Below are positions 53,428 through 63,504 of a DNA stretch of 64,000 nt, piece after piece. Every line of letters starts with the position of its first letter. The first letter of the stretch is position 1. Position numbers and translations under genes: made by a program. This DNA comes from Pseudarcicella hirudinis. Its GTDB lineage: Bacteria; Bacteroidota; Bacteroidia; Cytophagales; Spirosomataceae. The DNA lies in contig NZ_FOXH01000011.1 of NCBI RefSeq assembly GCF_900115665.1, positions 93,467-157,466 of the forward strand. Reading direction: 5' to 3'. The notes under the pieces are model-generated. The model saw only the letters and a program-made list of their open reading frames with translations, searched no databases and was not told the DNA's origin.

Positions 53428-56400
53428 ATGAAAGCCTTACACATTTTTCTAATCACTATACTGTTTTTTTCCTGTAAAAACACTGATACCTTATTTGAAA
53501 AAACAGACCCTCAAAAAACCGGCATAACTTTTATCAATCAGATTCAGGAATCTGAGAAGGAAAATATTCTTACCTACGAATATTTCTATAATGGCGGAGG
53601 TGTTGCGGCAGGAGATTTCAATAACGACGGACTTACTGACCTCTATTTCTCAGGAAATCAGGTTGAAAATAAATTATACCTCAATAAAGGAAACTGGCAA
53701 TTTGAAGATATCAGTCTTAAATCCGGAACTGCCGGAAGAAATGGCGGATGGAAAACAGGCGTAAGTCTGGTAGATATTAATGCTGACGGCTGGTTAGACA
53801 TTTATTTATGCTATTCCGGCCTGAAAGAAGAAAATCTCCGGAAAAACCAGCTTTTTATTAATAACCACGACCTGACCTTCACCGAAAAAGCTGCCGAATA
53901 CGGACTCGATGATCCGGGCTATTCTACACAGGCTGCTTTTTTAGACTATGATCTGGACGGCGATTTAGATTGCTTTCTCATCAATCATAACCTCAAAAAC
54001 TACGAACGCAAAGAAGCTAATATCATGCGTTCGGAAAGAGACAAGTTTGCAGGAGACAAACTCTTTCAAAACAATCAGGGGAAATTTACGGACATCTCTG
54101 AAAACGCTGGCATAAAAGGAAATCCGCTGGGATTCGGATTGGGATTAATGGTTTCGGATATAAATGCTGACGGCTATCCGGATATTTATGTTACCAACGA
54201 TTATGTTGAAGACGATTATCTGTATATCAATCAGAAAAACGGCACTTTTAAGGATGAACTAAGAAATTACATTCAGCATACCTCCTATTCTTCTATGGGT
54301 ATCGACATCGCTGATCTGAATAATGACCAGCTTCCTGATATTTTCACGCTGGACATGCTTCCTCATGACAATGCCCGTCAGAAAACACTGCTTTGGCCTG
54401 ATAACTGGAATGTATATCAATCTCAATTGCAAAATGGATTCTGGCATCAGAATATGCGGAATATGCTTCAGATCAATCAGGGGAATGGCTCTTTTGCCGA
54501 AATCGGCCAGCTAGCCGGTGTTTCGAATACTGATTGGAGCTGGGGAACATTGCTGGCAGATTACGACCTGGACGGCTTCAAAGACATTTTTGTAAGTAAT
54601 GGTCTTGGGAAAGACTTCACCAATGCAGATTTTATTAAATATTATGATCAGGTAGCTTCAAACGGGAAAAACCTGTCTCTCCCGGACTACCTGAAACAGA
54701 TGCCTTCGAGTGAAACCAAAAACTATATTTTTCAAAATAATAAGAACCTGGGATTTGAAAACCGCCAGAAAGAATGGGGATTTGATGAAGCCGCCATTTC
54801 AAGCGGTTGTACTTACGCCGATCTGGACAATGACGGAGATCTGGATATAATTACCAACAACCTGAATGAAACGGCCAGAATATTCAGAAATAATGCTGCC
54901 GATCAGAAAACAGCTCATAATTTTTTAAAAATACAACTCAGAGGAAATCCCGGAAATACCTTTGGTATCGGCGCCAAAGTATTTGTAAAAAACAAGGAAG
55001 CTCAACAGTATCAGGAAAATAACCCTACCCATGGCTTTCAGTCAAGTGTGATCCAGCCTCTTATTTTTGGTTTGGGAACATTTTCAGGAGAAAATGAGGT
55101 AACCGTTATCTGGCCAAATGGAAAATCTCAAAGAGTTCCGGCAAATTCAGGCCAGAAAACACTTATTTTAGAAGAGAAAAATGCCAGTACTACTACAACA
55201 GCTCCTTTGAAAAAAGAAGGATTATTTGAAGAAATAAATTATCTGAGTTATCAGCACAAAATCCTTCCGGTCAACGACTTCGATCATCAGATTATGCTTC
55301 CCTGCCATTACTCCTATCATGGGCCAAAAATGGCCGTCGGAGATATTAACGGCGACGGCAATGAGGATGTTTTTATCTGCGGAAGTTCTGCCCGGAAAGC
55401 AAGCTTTCTTATAAAATCTGCGGATAAGTTTATCGTAAAAACTGCGGATTTTCTTGAAGCAAAAGAAAATCAGGATGCTGTTCTGGCAGATTTTAACGAA
55501 GATAAATTCCCGGATTTATACCTGGCAAACGGGAATTACAGGAACGCACAGGTTAATGAAAATACTGATGAGCTCTGGTTCAACGACGGAAAAGGAAATT
55601 TCTCAAAAGGAAACCTTCCGCCGGATGCTCTCAACAATTCCTGCGTAAAAGTATTGGATATTGACAACGACGGAGACCTTGATCTATTTGTCGGAGGTTC
55701 AATTCAGGCTAATAAATATCCTTTTTGTGAAGAAAGCAGGTTATTGAAAAATGACGGAAAAGGGAATTTCAGCCCTGTCTCACTTGGTAAAATCGGTCTG
55801 GTCAATGATGCTGTGGTAACGGATTTTGACAAAGATGGTTTCCCTGATTTATTGGTTGTCGGGGAATGGATTCCTCCTCTCCTTCTGAAAAACAATAAAG
55901 GAACTCTTTCCTCTGAAAATCAGCCTGAATCTTTGAAAAATCTAAGTGGCTGGTATAATGCTATTGAAAAAGCAGATTTAGATGGAGATGGCGACGAAGA
56001 CTTTGTTTTAGGAAATCTTGGCATCAATACACAGATTAAGGCATCCGCTACCGAACCGGCTTCATTGATTTATAATGACTTTGACCAAAACGGGACCATC
56101 GACTTTTTCATGAACTATTACATTCAGGGGAAAAGTTATCCGGCTGCCTCCAGAGATGAAATTGCAGAGCAGATTCCGGCTTTGAAAAAAATCTTTTCTG
56201 ACTATCAATCCTATGCGTCTGCCACAATTGAGCAGTTTTTTGACAGTCAGCAACTTTCACAGGCACAAAAAAGGGAAATTACCCAGTTAAATTCTGTTAT
56301 TCTCGAAAATGCAAAAGGAGACTTTGTTGTCCATCAGCTGCCTGTTCAGGCTCAATATGCTCCGGTTTATGCACTTGCACTGGACGATTTTAATGCTGAT

Positions 56401-56646
56401 GGGAAAAAAGACATACTGCTGATGGGAAATAATAGCAGATTTCGCCTGAGAATCGGGAAAGTTGATGCAAATTTTGGGATAATACTGCTAAATAAGGGTA
56501 ATTTTATGTTCGACTATTTACCACAGAATCAATCAGGCCTGGACATCAGAGGAGATGTGCGTTCGGTCAGAAAGATAGGAAATGGTTTGCTGATAGGCGT
56601 AAATGATAATACCATGAAATATTACAGGCTCAGGAAAAATAAATAG
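53428..56646 (+). CDS. VCBS/FG-GAP repeat lipoprotein with ASPIC/UnbV domain (1 of 3)
   Basis: 1072 residues. Lipoprotein signal with lipobox ILFFSC (Cys16). Two beta-propeller halves of FG-GAP/VCBS repeats with calcium-loop motifs of DxNxDGxxD type (DFNNDGLTD, DINADGWLD, DYDLDGDLD, DINGDGNED, DIDNDGDLD), separated by an ASPIC/UnbV domain at about 498-585 (GIGAKVFVKN, LIFGLG, VTVIWPNG). First of three paralogues following susCD, probably outer-membrane surface proteins that bind or process the transported glycan. No catalytic motif recognised. Codon use is ordinary, unlike susCD. Confidence 0.9.
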   Translation: MKALHIFLITILFFSCKNTDTLFEKTDPQKTGITFINQIQESEKENILTYEYFYNGGGVAAGDFNNDGLTDLYFSGNQVENKLYLNKGNWQFEDISLKSGTAGRNGGWKTGVSLVDINADGWLDIYLCYSGLKEENLRKNQLFINNHDLTFTEKAAEYGLDDPGYSTQAAFLDYDLDGDLDCFLINHNLKNYERKEANIMRSERDKFAGDKLFQNNQGKFTDISENAGIKGNPLGFGLGLMVSDINADGYPDIYVTNDYVEDDYLYINQKNGTFKDELRNYIQHTSYSSMGIDIADLNNDQLPDIFTLDMLPHDNARQKTLLWPDNWNVYQSQLQNGFWHQNMRNMLQINQGNGSFAEIGQLAGVSNTDWSWGTLLADYDLDGFKDIFVSNGLGKDFTNADFIKYYDQVASNGKNLSLPDYLKQMPSSETKNYIFQNNKNLGFENRQKEWGFDEAAISSGCTYADLDNDGDLDIITNNLNETARIFRNNAADQKTAHNFLKIQLRGNPGNTFGIGAKVFVKNKEAQQYQENNPTHGFQSSVIQPLIFGLGTFSGENEVTVIWPNGKSQRVPANSGQKTLILEEKNASTTTTAPLKKEGLFEEINYLSYQHKILPVNDFDHQIMLPCHYSYHGPKMAVGDINGDGNEDVFICGSSARKASFLIKSADKFIVKTADFLEAKENQDAVLADFNEDKFPDLYLANGNYRNAQVNENTDELWFNDGKGNFSKGNLPPDALNNSCVKVLDIDNDGDLDLFVGGSIQANKYPFCEESRLLKNDGKGNFSPVSLGKIGLVNDAVVTDFDKDGFPDLLVVGEWIPPLLLKNNKGTLSSENQPESLKNLSGWYNAIEKADLDGDGDEDFVLGNLGINTQIKASATEPASLIYNDFDQNGTIDFFMNYYIQGKSYPAASRDEIAEQIPALKKIFSDYQSYASATIEQFFDSQQLSQAQKREITQLNSVILENAKGDFVVHQLPVQAQYAPVYALALDDFNADGKKDILLMGNNSRFRLRIGKVDANFGIILLNKGNFMFDYLPQNQSGLDIRGDVRSVRKIGNGLLIGVNDNTMKYYRLRKNK

Positions 56647-56711
56647 CAGATTCTTTACAGGATTAAGTTCCTCTTTGCTTACAATTAACCATTTTTAAAT
56701 ATAATACAATT

Positions 56712-59700
56712 ATGAAAAAAATGTGGATTTGGATCCTTGGAACAGGTTTGCTGACCTTTTCCTGTAAGACCAAAAATACAGATACCCTCTTCGAAGAACT
56801 TCCTTCTTCTGAAACAGGGATTGACTTTACCAATCATATTCTTGATAAAAAAGACTTTAATATTTTCAGCTACCGGAACTTTTATAACGGAGCCGGTGTC
56901 GCTATCGGCGATATTAACAACGATGGTTTGCCCGATATTTTTCTTAGTTCAAATTTCGAGGAAAACAGATTATTTTTAAACAAAGGAAATCTCAGATTTG
57001 AAGACATTACCTCAAAAGCAGGCATTGTCGGAAAGAAATTCTGGAGTACAGGCGTCACATTTGCTGATGTAAACGGAGATGGAAACCTGGACATTTATGT
57101 GTGTAATTCCGGAAGCCGTGATGAAAGAGGCAACCAGCTTTACATCAACAATGGTACAAAGGGAAAAGGAGGAATTCCCACCTTTACAGAAAAAGCCAAA
57201 GAATACGGCTTAACCGACGGTGGCTTCTCTACCCATGCCGCTTTCTTCGACTATGATCGTGACGGAGACCTTGATATGTATCTGCTTAATAACAGTTTTA
57301 CCCCGATGGACAGATTGGGATATGCAAATCTGCGAAACCAAAGGGATAAACTGGGAGGCCATAAACTATTCAGAAATGACGGAGAACATTTCACAGATGT
57401 TTCCGAGCAGGCAGGAATTTACGGAAGTCTGATAGGATTCGGACTAGGCATCACCATCGGTGACGTCAATAATGATAACTGGCCTGACATTTACATTTCA
57501 AATGATTTCTACGAAAAAGACTATCTCTACATTAACCAGAAAAACGGAACATTTAAGGAGTCTTTGGAAGACGAAATGCAACATATCAGCCTTTCTTCAA
57601 TGGGGGCAGATATTGCAGACATCAACAATGACGGAAATCTGGATATTTTCGTAACAGATATGCTTCCTGAAAATGATGAAAGACTGAAAAAGACCTCCAC
57701 ATTTGAAGGCAATGATATTTTTCAGTTTAAGTTAAAGCAAGGATATCATTATCAGTATATGCGTAATATGCTCCATATCAATAATGGAGACGGAACATTC
57801 TCAGAAGAAGGTCAGCTTGCAGGGGTACATGCGACAGACTGGAGCTGGGGCGCTTTGATGTTTGACATGGACAATGACGGTTTGAAAGACCTTTTTGTCG
57901 CCAATGGCATTATGAAAGACCTTACTGACCAGGATTATGTTGCTTTTCTGGGAGATGTAAGAACGATGCAGCAAATGCTTGACGGAAAGCAGTTTCAATA
58001 TAAGGATTTTGTAGATAAAATGACTTCCACACCTGTTCCGAATTATGCTTTCAAAAATTTAGGGAACCTTAAATTTGAAAACAAAGCGGCAGAATTCGGT
58101 CTGGAAGGTCCGGGTTTTTCAAATGGTTCAGCTTACGGAGATTTAGACAATGATGGTGATCTTGATCTGGTTGTTAACAATAATGATGCTCCGGTTTCAA
58201 TTTATAAAAACAGAACCAATGAAAAGCTGAAATCCCATTATCTGAAAATAAAACTCAATGGCACAGGAAAAAATATCTTCGGCATTGGCACTACGGTAAA
58301 AATCTATCAGCAAGGTGGTTTACAGGTTTTACAACAAATGCCTAACCGGGGATTTCAATCGTCTATGGATCTGACGCTGAACTTCGGTCTGGGTAATAAT
58401 GCCAAAATTGATTCTCTGGTGGTAATCTGGACGGATGATAAAAAACAGACGATAAAGAATGTCAAACCGGATCAGCTGTTAGTTCTTGATCACAAAGATG
58501 CCAGAGAAACTTTCGTTCCTGAAAAGTTGAATACTTCCGGAGAAATGTTTAAAGATGTTACCACTGAGGTCAATTTCAACTACCAGCATGAAGAAAATGA
58601 CTTTATTGATTATAACCGTGACGGTTTGCTGAAACAAAAATATTCTACTGAAGGCCCGGCACTTGCCATTGGGGATATTAACGGCGACGGTCTGGATGAT
58701 GCCTATATCGGTGGTTCTGCTACCAAACCAAAATTCATTTATCTTCAGCAAAAATCCGGAAAATTCGTACCTACTATTCCGGAAGCATTTAAAAAAGATT
58801 TTTACCTGGAAGTAGTTGATGCACTGTTCTTTGATGCTGATGGCGACAAAGATCTTGATCTGTATATTGTAACCGGAAGCAATGAATTCAGTAAAGATTC
58901 TCCTGAACTCCGCGATCGTTTATATATGAATGACGGAAAGGGAAATTTCACAGAAAACCCGGGGCTTCCTTCTGTAAGAGCAAGTGGTTCTGTCGTAAAA
59001 GCGGCTGATTTTGATTTGGATGGTGACCTGGATCTCTTTGTCGGAACCCGTTTAATTCCTGAAGAATATGGCAGGATTCCAGACAGCTATCTTCTCCTGA
59101 ATGACGGAAAAGGCAATTTCAGTAATGTGAGTAAACAAATACTTGGAGAAGCACAGCACCTTGGAATGGTGACAGACGCTTCATGGCAGGATGTTGACGG
59201 AGATAAATATCCTGAGCTGGTACTGGTTGGAGATTGGATGCCTGTTACAATTCTTAAAAATGTTGGCGGGAAAAGCTTTAAACCTATGGATCTGGGCTTA
59301 AAAAATATCAATGGCTGGTGGAATTGTATACAACCTGCAGATATTGACCAGGATGGAGACATCGATTTTATACTGGGAAACTTAGGGTTAAATCATAATA
59401 TGAAAGCCTCGGAAACAGAACCGGCAGAACTATATGTAAATGATTTTGACAAAAACGGAACCACAGAACAGATTATCAACTGCTATCATCAGGGCAAACA
59501 ATGTCCGATGGTTTTAAAAGCAGACCTGCAAAAACAGCTCCCGGTAATCAAGCAGAAATTCCTGAAATATTCAGATTATGCAACGGCTCAGATTAAAGAC
59601 CTGTTCTCTGACAGTCAGCTGGAAGGATCAACGATTTTGAAAACCAATAATACCCAGACTTCATTCCTGATTAATGAAGGAAATGGTAAATTTTCTATAA

Positions 59701-60020
59701 AGGCACTGCCTCAGGAAATTCAGGTTTCACCAGTTACTGCTATTCAGACCCTTGATTATAACCATGATGGCATACTTGATATAGCCCTGGCGGGAAACTT
59801 TTATGACGTCCTTCCGGAAATAGGCCGATACGATGCCAATTATGGGCTTATTCTTCAGGGAAAAGGCAAAGGAGCCTTTGAGGTAATAAAGCCTAAAAAA
59901 TCAGGTTTCTTTACCAAAGGTCAGGTAAGAAAGATGAAACTGGCTAAAAACAACAATGGCGGATCAATATTGATTTTAGCCAAAAACAGCGATAAAGCAC
60001 AGGTTTTCAGCATAAAATAA
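56712..60020 (+). CDS. VCBS/FG-GAP repeat lipoprotein with ASPIC/UnbV domain (2 of 3)
   Basis: 1102 residues, same architecture as its neighbours. Lipobox LLTFSC (Cys about 18), then TLFEELPSSETGIDFTNHI, repeats with DINNDGLPD, DVNGDGNLD, DYDRDGDLD, DLDNDGDLD; ASPIC/UnbV at about 509-595 (GIGTTVKIYQ, LNFGLGN, VVIWTDD); second repeat set with DINGDGLDD, DADGDKDLD, DFDLDGDLD. Its 65-bp upstream spacer contains a TTAACCATTTTTAAA block also present in the leader of the upstream susC. Function as for the first paralogue; not catalytically assigned. Confidence 0.9.
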   Translation: MKKMWIWILGTGLLTFSCKTKNTDTLFEELPSSETGIDFTNHILDKKDFNIFSYRNFYNGAGVAIGDINNDGLPDIFLSSNFEENRLFLNKGNLRFEDITSKAGIVGKKFWSTGVTFADVNGDGNLDIYVCNSGSRDERGNQLYINNGTKGKGGIPTFTEKAKEYGLTDGGFSTHAAFFDYDRDGDLDMYLLNNSFTPMDRLGYANLRNQRDKLGGHKLFRNDGEHFTDVSEQAGIYGSLIGFGLGITIGDVNNDNWPDIYISNDFYEKDYLYINQKNGTFKESLEDEMQHISLSSMGADIADINNDGNLDIFVTDMLPENDERLKKTSTFEGNDIFQFKLKQGYHYQYMRNMLHINNGDGTFSEEGQLAGVHATDWSWGALMFDMDNDGLKDLFVANGIMKDLTDQDYVAFLGDVRTMQQMLDGKQFQYKDFVDKMTSTPVPNYAFKNLGNLKFENKAAEFGLEGPGFSNGSAYGDLDNDGDLDLVVNNNDAPVSIYKNRTNEKLKSHYLKIKLNGTGKNIFGIGTTVKIYQQGGLQVLQQMPNRGFQSSMDLTLNFGLGNNAKIDSLVVIWTDDKKQTIKNVKPDQLLVLDHKDARETFVPEKLNTSGEMFKDVTTEVNFNYQHEENDFIDYNRDGLLKQKYSTEGPALAIGDINGDGLDDAYIGGSATKPKFIYLQQKSGKFVPTIPEAFKKDFYLEVVDALFFDADGDKDLDLYIVTGSNEFSKDSPELRDRLYMNDGKGNFTENPGLPSVRASGSVVKAADFDLDGDLDLFVGTRLIPEEYGRIPDSYLLLNDGKGNFSNVSKQILGEAQHLGMVTDASWQDVDGDKYPELVLVGDWMPVTILKNVGGKSFKPMDLGLKNINGWWNCIQPADIDQDGDIDFILGNLGLNHNMKASETEPAELYVNDFDKNGTTEQIINCYHQGKQCPMVLKADLQKQLPVIKQKFLKYSDYATAQIKDLFSDSQLEGSTILKTNNTQTSFLINEGNGKFSIKALPQEIQVSPVTAIQTLDYNHDGILDIALAGNFYDVLPEIGRYDANYGLILQGKGKGAFEVIKPKKSGFFTKGQVRKMKLAKNNNGGSILILAKNSDKAQVFSIK

Positions 60021-60065
60021 ACCCTGCGGTATCAAATAATTATCAGGTATTTTAAAAGTTAAACC

Positions 60066-60114
60066 CCTGTTTGCCAGACAGAAAGTACTCAGACTTTCAA
60101 CTCCGGCAAACAGG
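60066..60114 (+). terminator. Nested hairpin between VCBS genes 2 and 3
   Basis: CCTGTTTGCC/GGCAAACAGG (60066-60075/60105-60114) enclosing GAAAGT/ACTTTC (60081-60086/60093-60098). It lacks a good T run (ATCTTCTTT), so it may be a processing or stabilising structure rather than a terminator. Confidence 0.5.
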
Positions 60115-60148
60115 ATCTTCTTTCGGATCAAATCCGGAATTCTTTATT

Positions 60149-63100
60149 ATGAAAGCGAAAAATATATATTTTCTGATCATAACCTGCTTTAGTTTTTTCC
60201 TCTTTTCCTGCCGAAAATCTTCAGAACCATCTTTATTCAATAAACTGGATTCAACGGCTACAGGCATTTCATTTACCAATCAAATTACTGAAAATGAACA
60301 ATTTAACATTATAGAATATCTTTATTTCTACAATGGTGCCGGAGTGGCCGCCGGAGATATAAACAATGACGGACTAACTGATATATTCTTCAGCGCAAAT
60401 CAGGGAGAAAATAAGTTATATCTCAATAAGGGTAATTTCAAGTTCGAAGATATTTCTCATAAGGCAGGAATTACAGGTAACAGTAACTGGAAAACAGGGG
60501 TCACGATGGCTGATATTAATGCCGACGGTCTATTGGATATCTATGTTTGTGCAGTAGGAGATTACAAAGGTTTTAAGGGGAAAAATGAGCTTTTTATCAA
60601 TAACGGCAATGGTACTTTTACCGAAAAAGCCCGGGAATATGGCCTGGATTTTTCAGGGTTTTCAACACAGGCCTCCTTCTTCGACTACGATCATGACGGG
60701 GATCTGGATATGTTCCTGTTAACGCATTCCGTACACAGCACGCGCTCCTATGATAAAGCCTCCACCCGAAATATTCCCGATGCCAGATCAGGAGATTATT
60801 TATTTAGAAATGACTCAGAAGTCTCCTCAAAAGACAAAACCTTCCTTCCAAAATTCACAGACGTAACACAGCAATCCGGTATTTATCAGGCGGTTATGGG
60901 ATATGGATTAGGCGTATCCGTTGCGGATTTTAACAATGATGGCTGGGAAGATATTTATGTTTCCAATGATTTTCATGAAGATGACTATTACTATTTAAAC
61001 CAGAAAAATGGTAGTTTTAAAGAAGTCGGAAAAGAGTATTTTGGACATACAAGCAGGTTTTCGATGGGTTCCGATGCCGCCGATCTCAACAATGACGGCT
61101 ATACAGATCTCATGACACTAGACATGTATCCTGAAGACGAAACGGTAGAAAAATCCTCTGCCGGAGAAGACCCTTTCGACATTTATCAATACAAACTGAG
61201 TTATGGATACGGGTATCAATACAGCCGGAACTGCCTGCAAATCAATCAGGAAGGAAAATATTTTAGTGAAGCTGCAAATATTACAGGGTTAGCTGCAACA
61301 GACTGGAGCTGGTCTTGCCTGATGGCTGATTATGACAATGATGGTTTAAAGGATATTTTCATCTCAAATGGCATCGTAAGAAGACCTAATAACCTGGATT
61401 ACATCAAATATTTATCCGGCGAAGGCTCCCGACAGCTTTCTGATACAGACCTGTTAAAACTTATGCCTGAAGGCAAGTACCATAACTACATCTTCAAAGG
61501 TTCAAAATCATTACATTTCGAAGATAAATCATTCAAATGGGGGTTTTCAGAGGCAAACATTGCCAATGGAGCAGCCTATGCGGATTTAGATAATGATGGG
61601 GATCTTGACTTAATAACCAATAATATCAATGAACCTGCAGGGATTTATCAGAACCAAAGCCAGGAACTCACCAAACATAATTACCTGACAATCAAACTAA
61701 AAGGAGACAATCCGAATACCTTTGGCATCGGGGCTAAAGTAATGATTAAGCAAAAAGGTGATGCTCAATATCAGCAGCTTATGCCTTCCCGGGGATTTAT
61801 GTCGGCCTCGGAACCTGTTTTGCATTTTGGTTTAGGAAATAATCCGGAAATTGATTCCGTAGTTGTAATCTGGAATAATCAGAAGACAGAGGTTAAAACC
61901 AGAGTTAAGTCAAACAGCACCCTGATTTTTGATCAGAAAAATGCCATACTCAAAACTGTTCTTCCTACGGAAAAAAGTACAGAAAATGGACTGTTTCAAG
62001 ATCTGAGCGCCTCATCCGGAATAAATTTTGTGCATCGGGAAAACCCTTATTCCGATTTTTCAAGAGAAACACTTATCCCTTTTCAGCTTTCAACTGAAGG
62101 GCCTGCCTTAGCGGTTGGAGATATAAATCATGATGGATTTGATGATTTATATATAGGCGGCGCTAAAAATCAGGCCGGAGCCCTGTTTATTCAGCAAAAT
62201 GGTAAATTTATTCCTGCAAATTCTGCCGTATTTCTTCAGGATTCACTTGCTGAAGATGTAGATGCTGAATTCTTTGACGCCGATGGAGACGGCAATCTGG
62301 ATTTGTATGTGGTAAGTGGCGGGAATGAGCTTGACGGCAAATTCGAAGCACTGAAAGACAGACTATACCTCAATGATGGAAAGGGAAATTTCAGGAAAGC
62401 ACTCAATCATCTCCCTGTTTTTTACGGAAACAAATCCTGTGTAAAACCTTTCGATTTTGATAAAGATGGCGACATAGATTTATTCATCGGAGGGCGTTCG
62501 GTTGGAGGGCATTACGGACAAATTCCGGAATCATACCTGCTTATCAATGACGGAAAAGGACATTTCAGTAATCAAACCAATACTTTAGCCCCTGGGTTAT
62601 CACATATCGGAATGGTAACAGATGCTTTCTGGGCAGATTTTAATAATGACAGGGAAGTAGATTTAATCCTGATCGGAGACTGGATGGGAGTCAGGTTATT
62701 TGAACATAAAAACGGGAAACTGGCACTTCAGAAAAATGAGATTTCAGACCTGCATGGTTTCTGGCAAGGGCTTTCTGTAACAGATTTTGACAAAGACGGA
62801 GATCTTGACTTTGTAGCAGGGAATCTGGGTACCAATAATAAATTCATTAAAAATCCGGAAAAATCCATGTTAAGGATGTACGTCAAAGATATTGATAACA
62901 GCGGAAGTCCTGAACAAATTCTGGCTTACAACCGGGCCGAAAACTGGTATTCTGTAGCCGGAAAAGATGAACTTGGGAAACAAATACCTTCGGTAATTAA
63001 TAAAAAATTCACCAATTATCATCAGTTTGCCGGAAAGACTATAGCAGAAATATTTGACGGGAATGAACTTGACGGAGCAGCAGAGTCTGAGGTAAATACG

Positions 63101-63463
63101 TTTAGCAGTACTTATTTTGAAAATGACGGAAAAGGGCATTTCAAAGCATATCCCCTACCCTTTGAGGCTCAGCTTTCCAAGGTTTTTGCCATAACAACAG
63201 GCGATTTTAACCATGACGGGAATCCGGATATAGTCCTGGGTGGAAATCTGTACGGTGCCAGTATGTACCAGGGAAGATATGATGCAGGCAAGGGATTGAT
63301 TTTAGCGGGAGATGGAAAAGGACACTTTAAAGCCTTGCCGGGTTCTCAAAGCGGATTCATAGCAGATGGTGAAATCCGGAAAATCAAGCTGCTGCAAAAA
63401 GGTAAATTACTCTTAGCAGCCAGAAACAACAATAGTGTTAAAATTTTCAAAGCCAATCATTAA
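60149..63463 (+). CDS. VCBS/FG-GAP repeat lipoprotein with ASPIC/UnbV domain (3 of 3)
   Basis: 1104 residues from ATG 60149. This start gives a standard lipoprotein signal (KAKNIYFLIITCFSFFLFSC, lipobox LFSC); the longer frame from 60071 would begin inside a hairpin and add 26 atypical residues. Repeats: DINNDGLTD, DINADGLLD, DYDHDGDLD, DFNNDGWED, DLDNDGDLD; ASPIC/UnbV about 510-600 (GIGAKVMIKQ, LHFGLGN, VVIWNNQ); second set DINHDGFDD, DADGDGNLD, DFDKDGDID. Third paralogue of the susCD-linked set and the end of the locus. Confidence 0.9.
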   Translation: MKAKNIYFLIITCFSFFLFSCRKSSEPSLFNKLDSTATGISFTNQITENEQFNIIEYLYFYNGAGVAAGDINNDGLTDIFFSANQGENKLYLNKGNFKFEDISHKAGITGNSNWKTGVTMADINADGLLDIYVCAVGDYKGFKGKNELFINNGNGTFTEKAREYGLDFSGFSTQASFFDYDHDGDLDMFLLTHSVHSTRSYDKASTRNIPDARSGDYLFRNDSEVSSKDKTFLPKFTDVTQQSGIYQAVMGYGLGVSVADFNNDGWEDIYVSNDFHEDDYYYLNQKNGSFKEVGKEYFGHTSRFSMGSDAADLNNDGYTDLMTLDMYPEDETVEKSSAGEDPFDIYQYKLSYGYGYQYSRNCLQINQEGKYFSEAANITGLAATDWSWSCLMADYDNDGLKDIFISNGIVRRPNNLDYIKYLSGEGSRQLSDTDLLKLMPEGKYHNYIFKGSKSLHFEDKSFKWGFSEANIANGAAYADLDNDGDLDLITNNINEPAGIYQNQSQELTKHNYLTIKLKGDNPNTFGIGAKVMIKQKGDAQYQQLMPSRGFMSASEPVLHFGLGNNPEIDSVVVIWNNQKTEVKTRVKSNSTLIFDQKNAILKTVLPTEKSTENGLFQDLSASSGINFVHRENPYSDFSRETLIPFQLSTEGPALAVGDINHDGFDDLYIGGAKNQAGALFIQQNGKFIPANSAVFLQDSLAEDVDAEFFDADGDGNLDLYVVSGGNELDGKFEALKDRLYLNDGKGNFRKALNHLPVFYGNKSCVKPFDFDKDGDIDLFIGGRSVGGHYGQIPESYLLINDGKGHFSNQTNTLAPGLSHIGMVTDAFWADFNNDREVDLILIGDWMGVRLFEHKNGKLALQKNEISDLHGFWQGLSVTDFDKDGDLDFVAGNLGTNNKFIKNPEKSMLRMYVKDIDNSGSPEQILAYNRAENWYSVAGKDELGKQIPSVINKKFTNYHQFAGKTIAEIFDGNELDGAAESEVNTFSSTYFENDGKGHFKAYPLPFEAQLSKVFAITTGDFNHDGNPDIVLGGNLYGASMYQGRYDAGKGLILAGDGKGHFKALPGSQSGFIADGEIRKIKLLQKGKLLLAARNNNSVKIFKANH

Positions 63464-63474
63464 TATCTGAGTTT

Positions 63475-63500
63475 GGGAGGAATTCCGGAAAATTCCTCCC
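63475..63500. terminator. Hairpin between convergent VCBS and serine-hydrolase genes
   Basis: GGGAGGAATT/AATTCCTCCC perfect 10-bp stem, 6-nt loop; no strong T run on either strand. Confidence 0.55.
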
Positions 63501-63504
63501 AGGC

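Noticed and set aside
53428-63463. VCBS genes as a repeat-rich mobile or phage element
   Set aside because: They are full-length lipoprotein genes with intact frames, no integrase, ends or target duplications.
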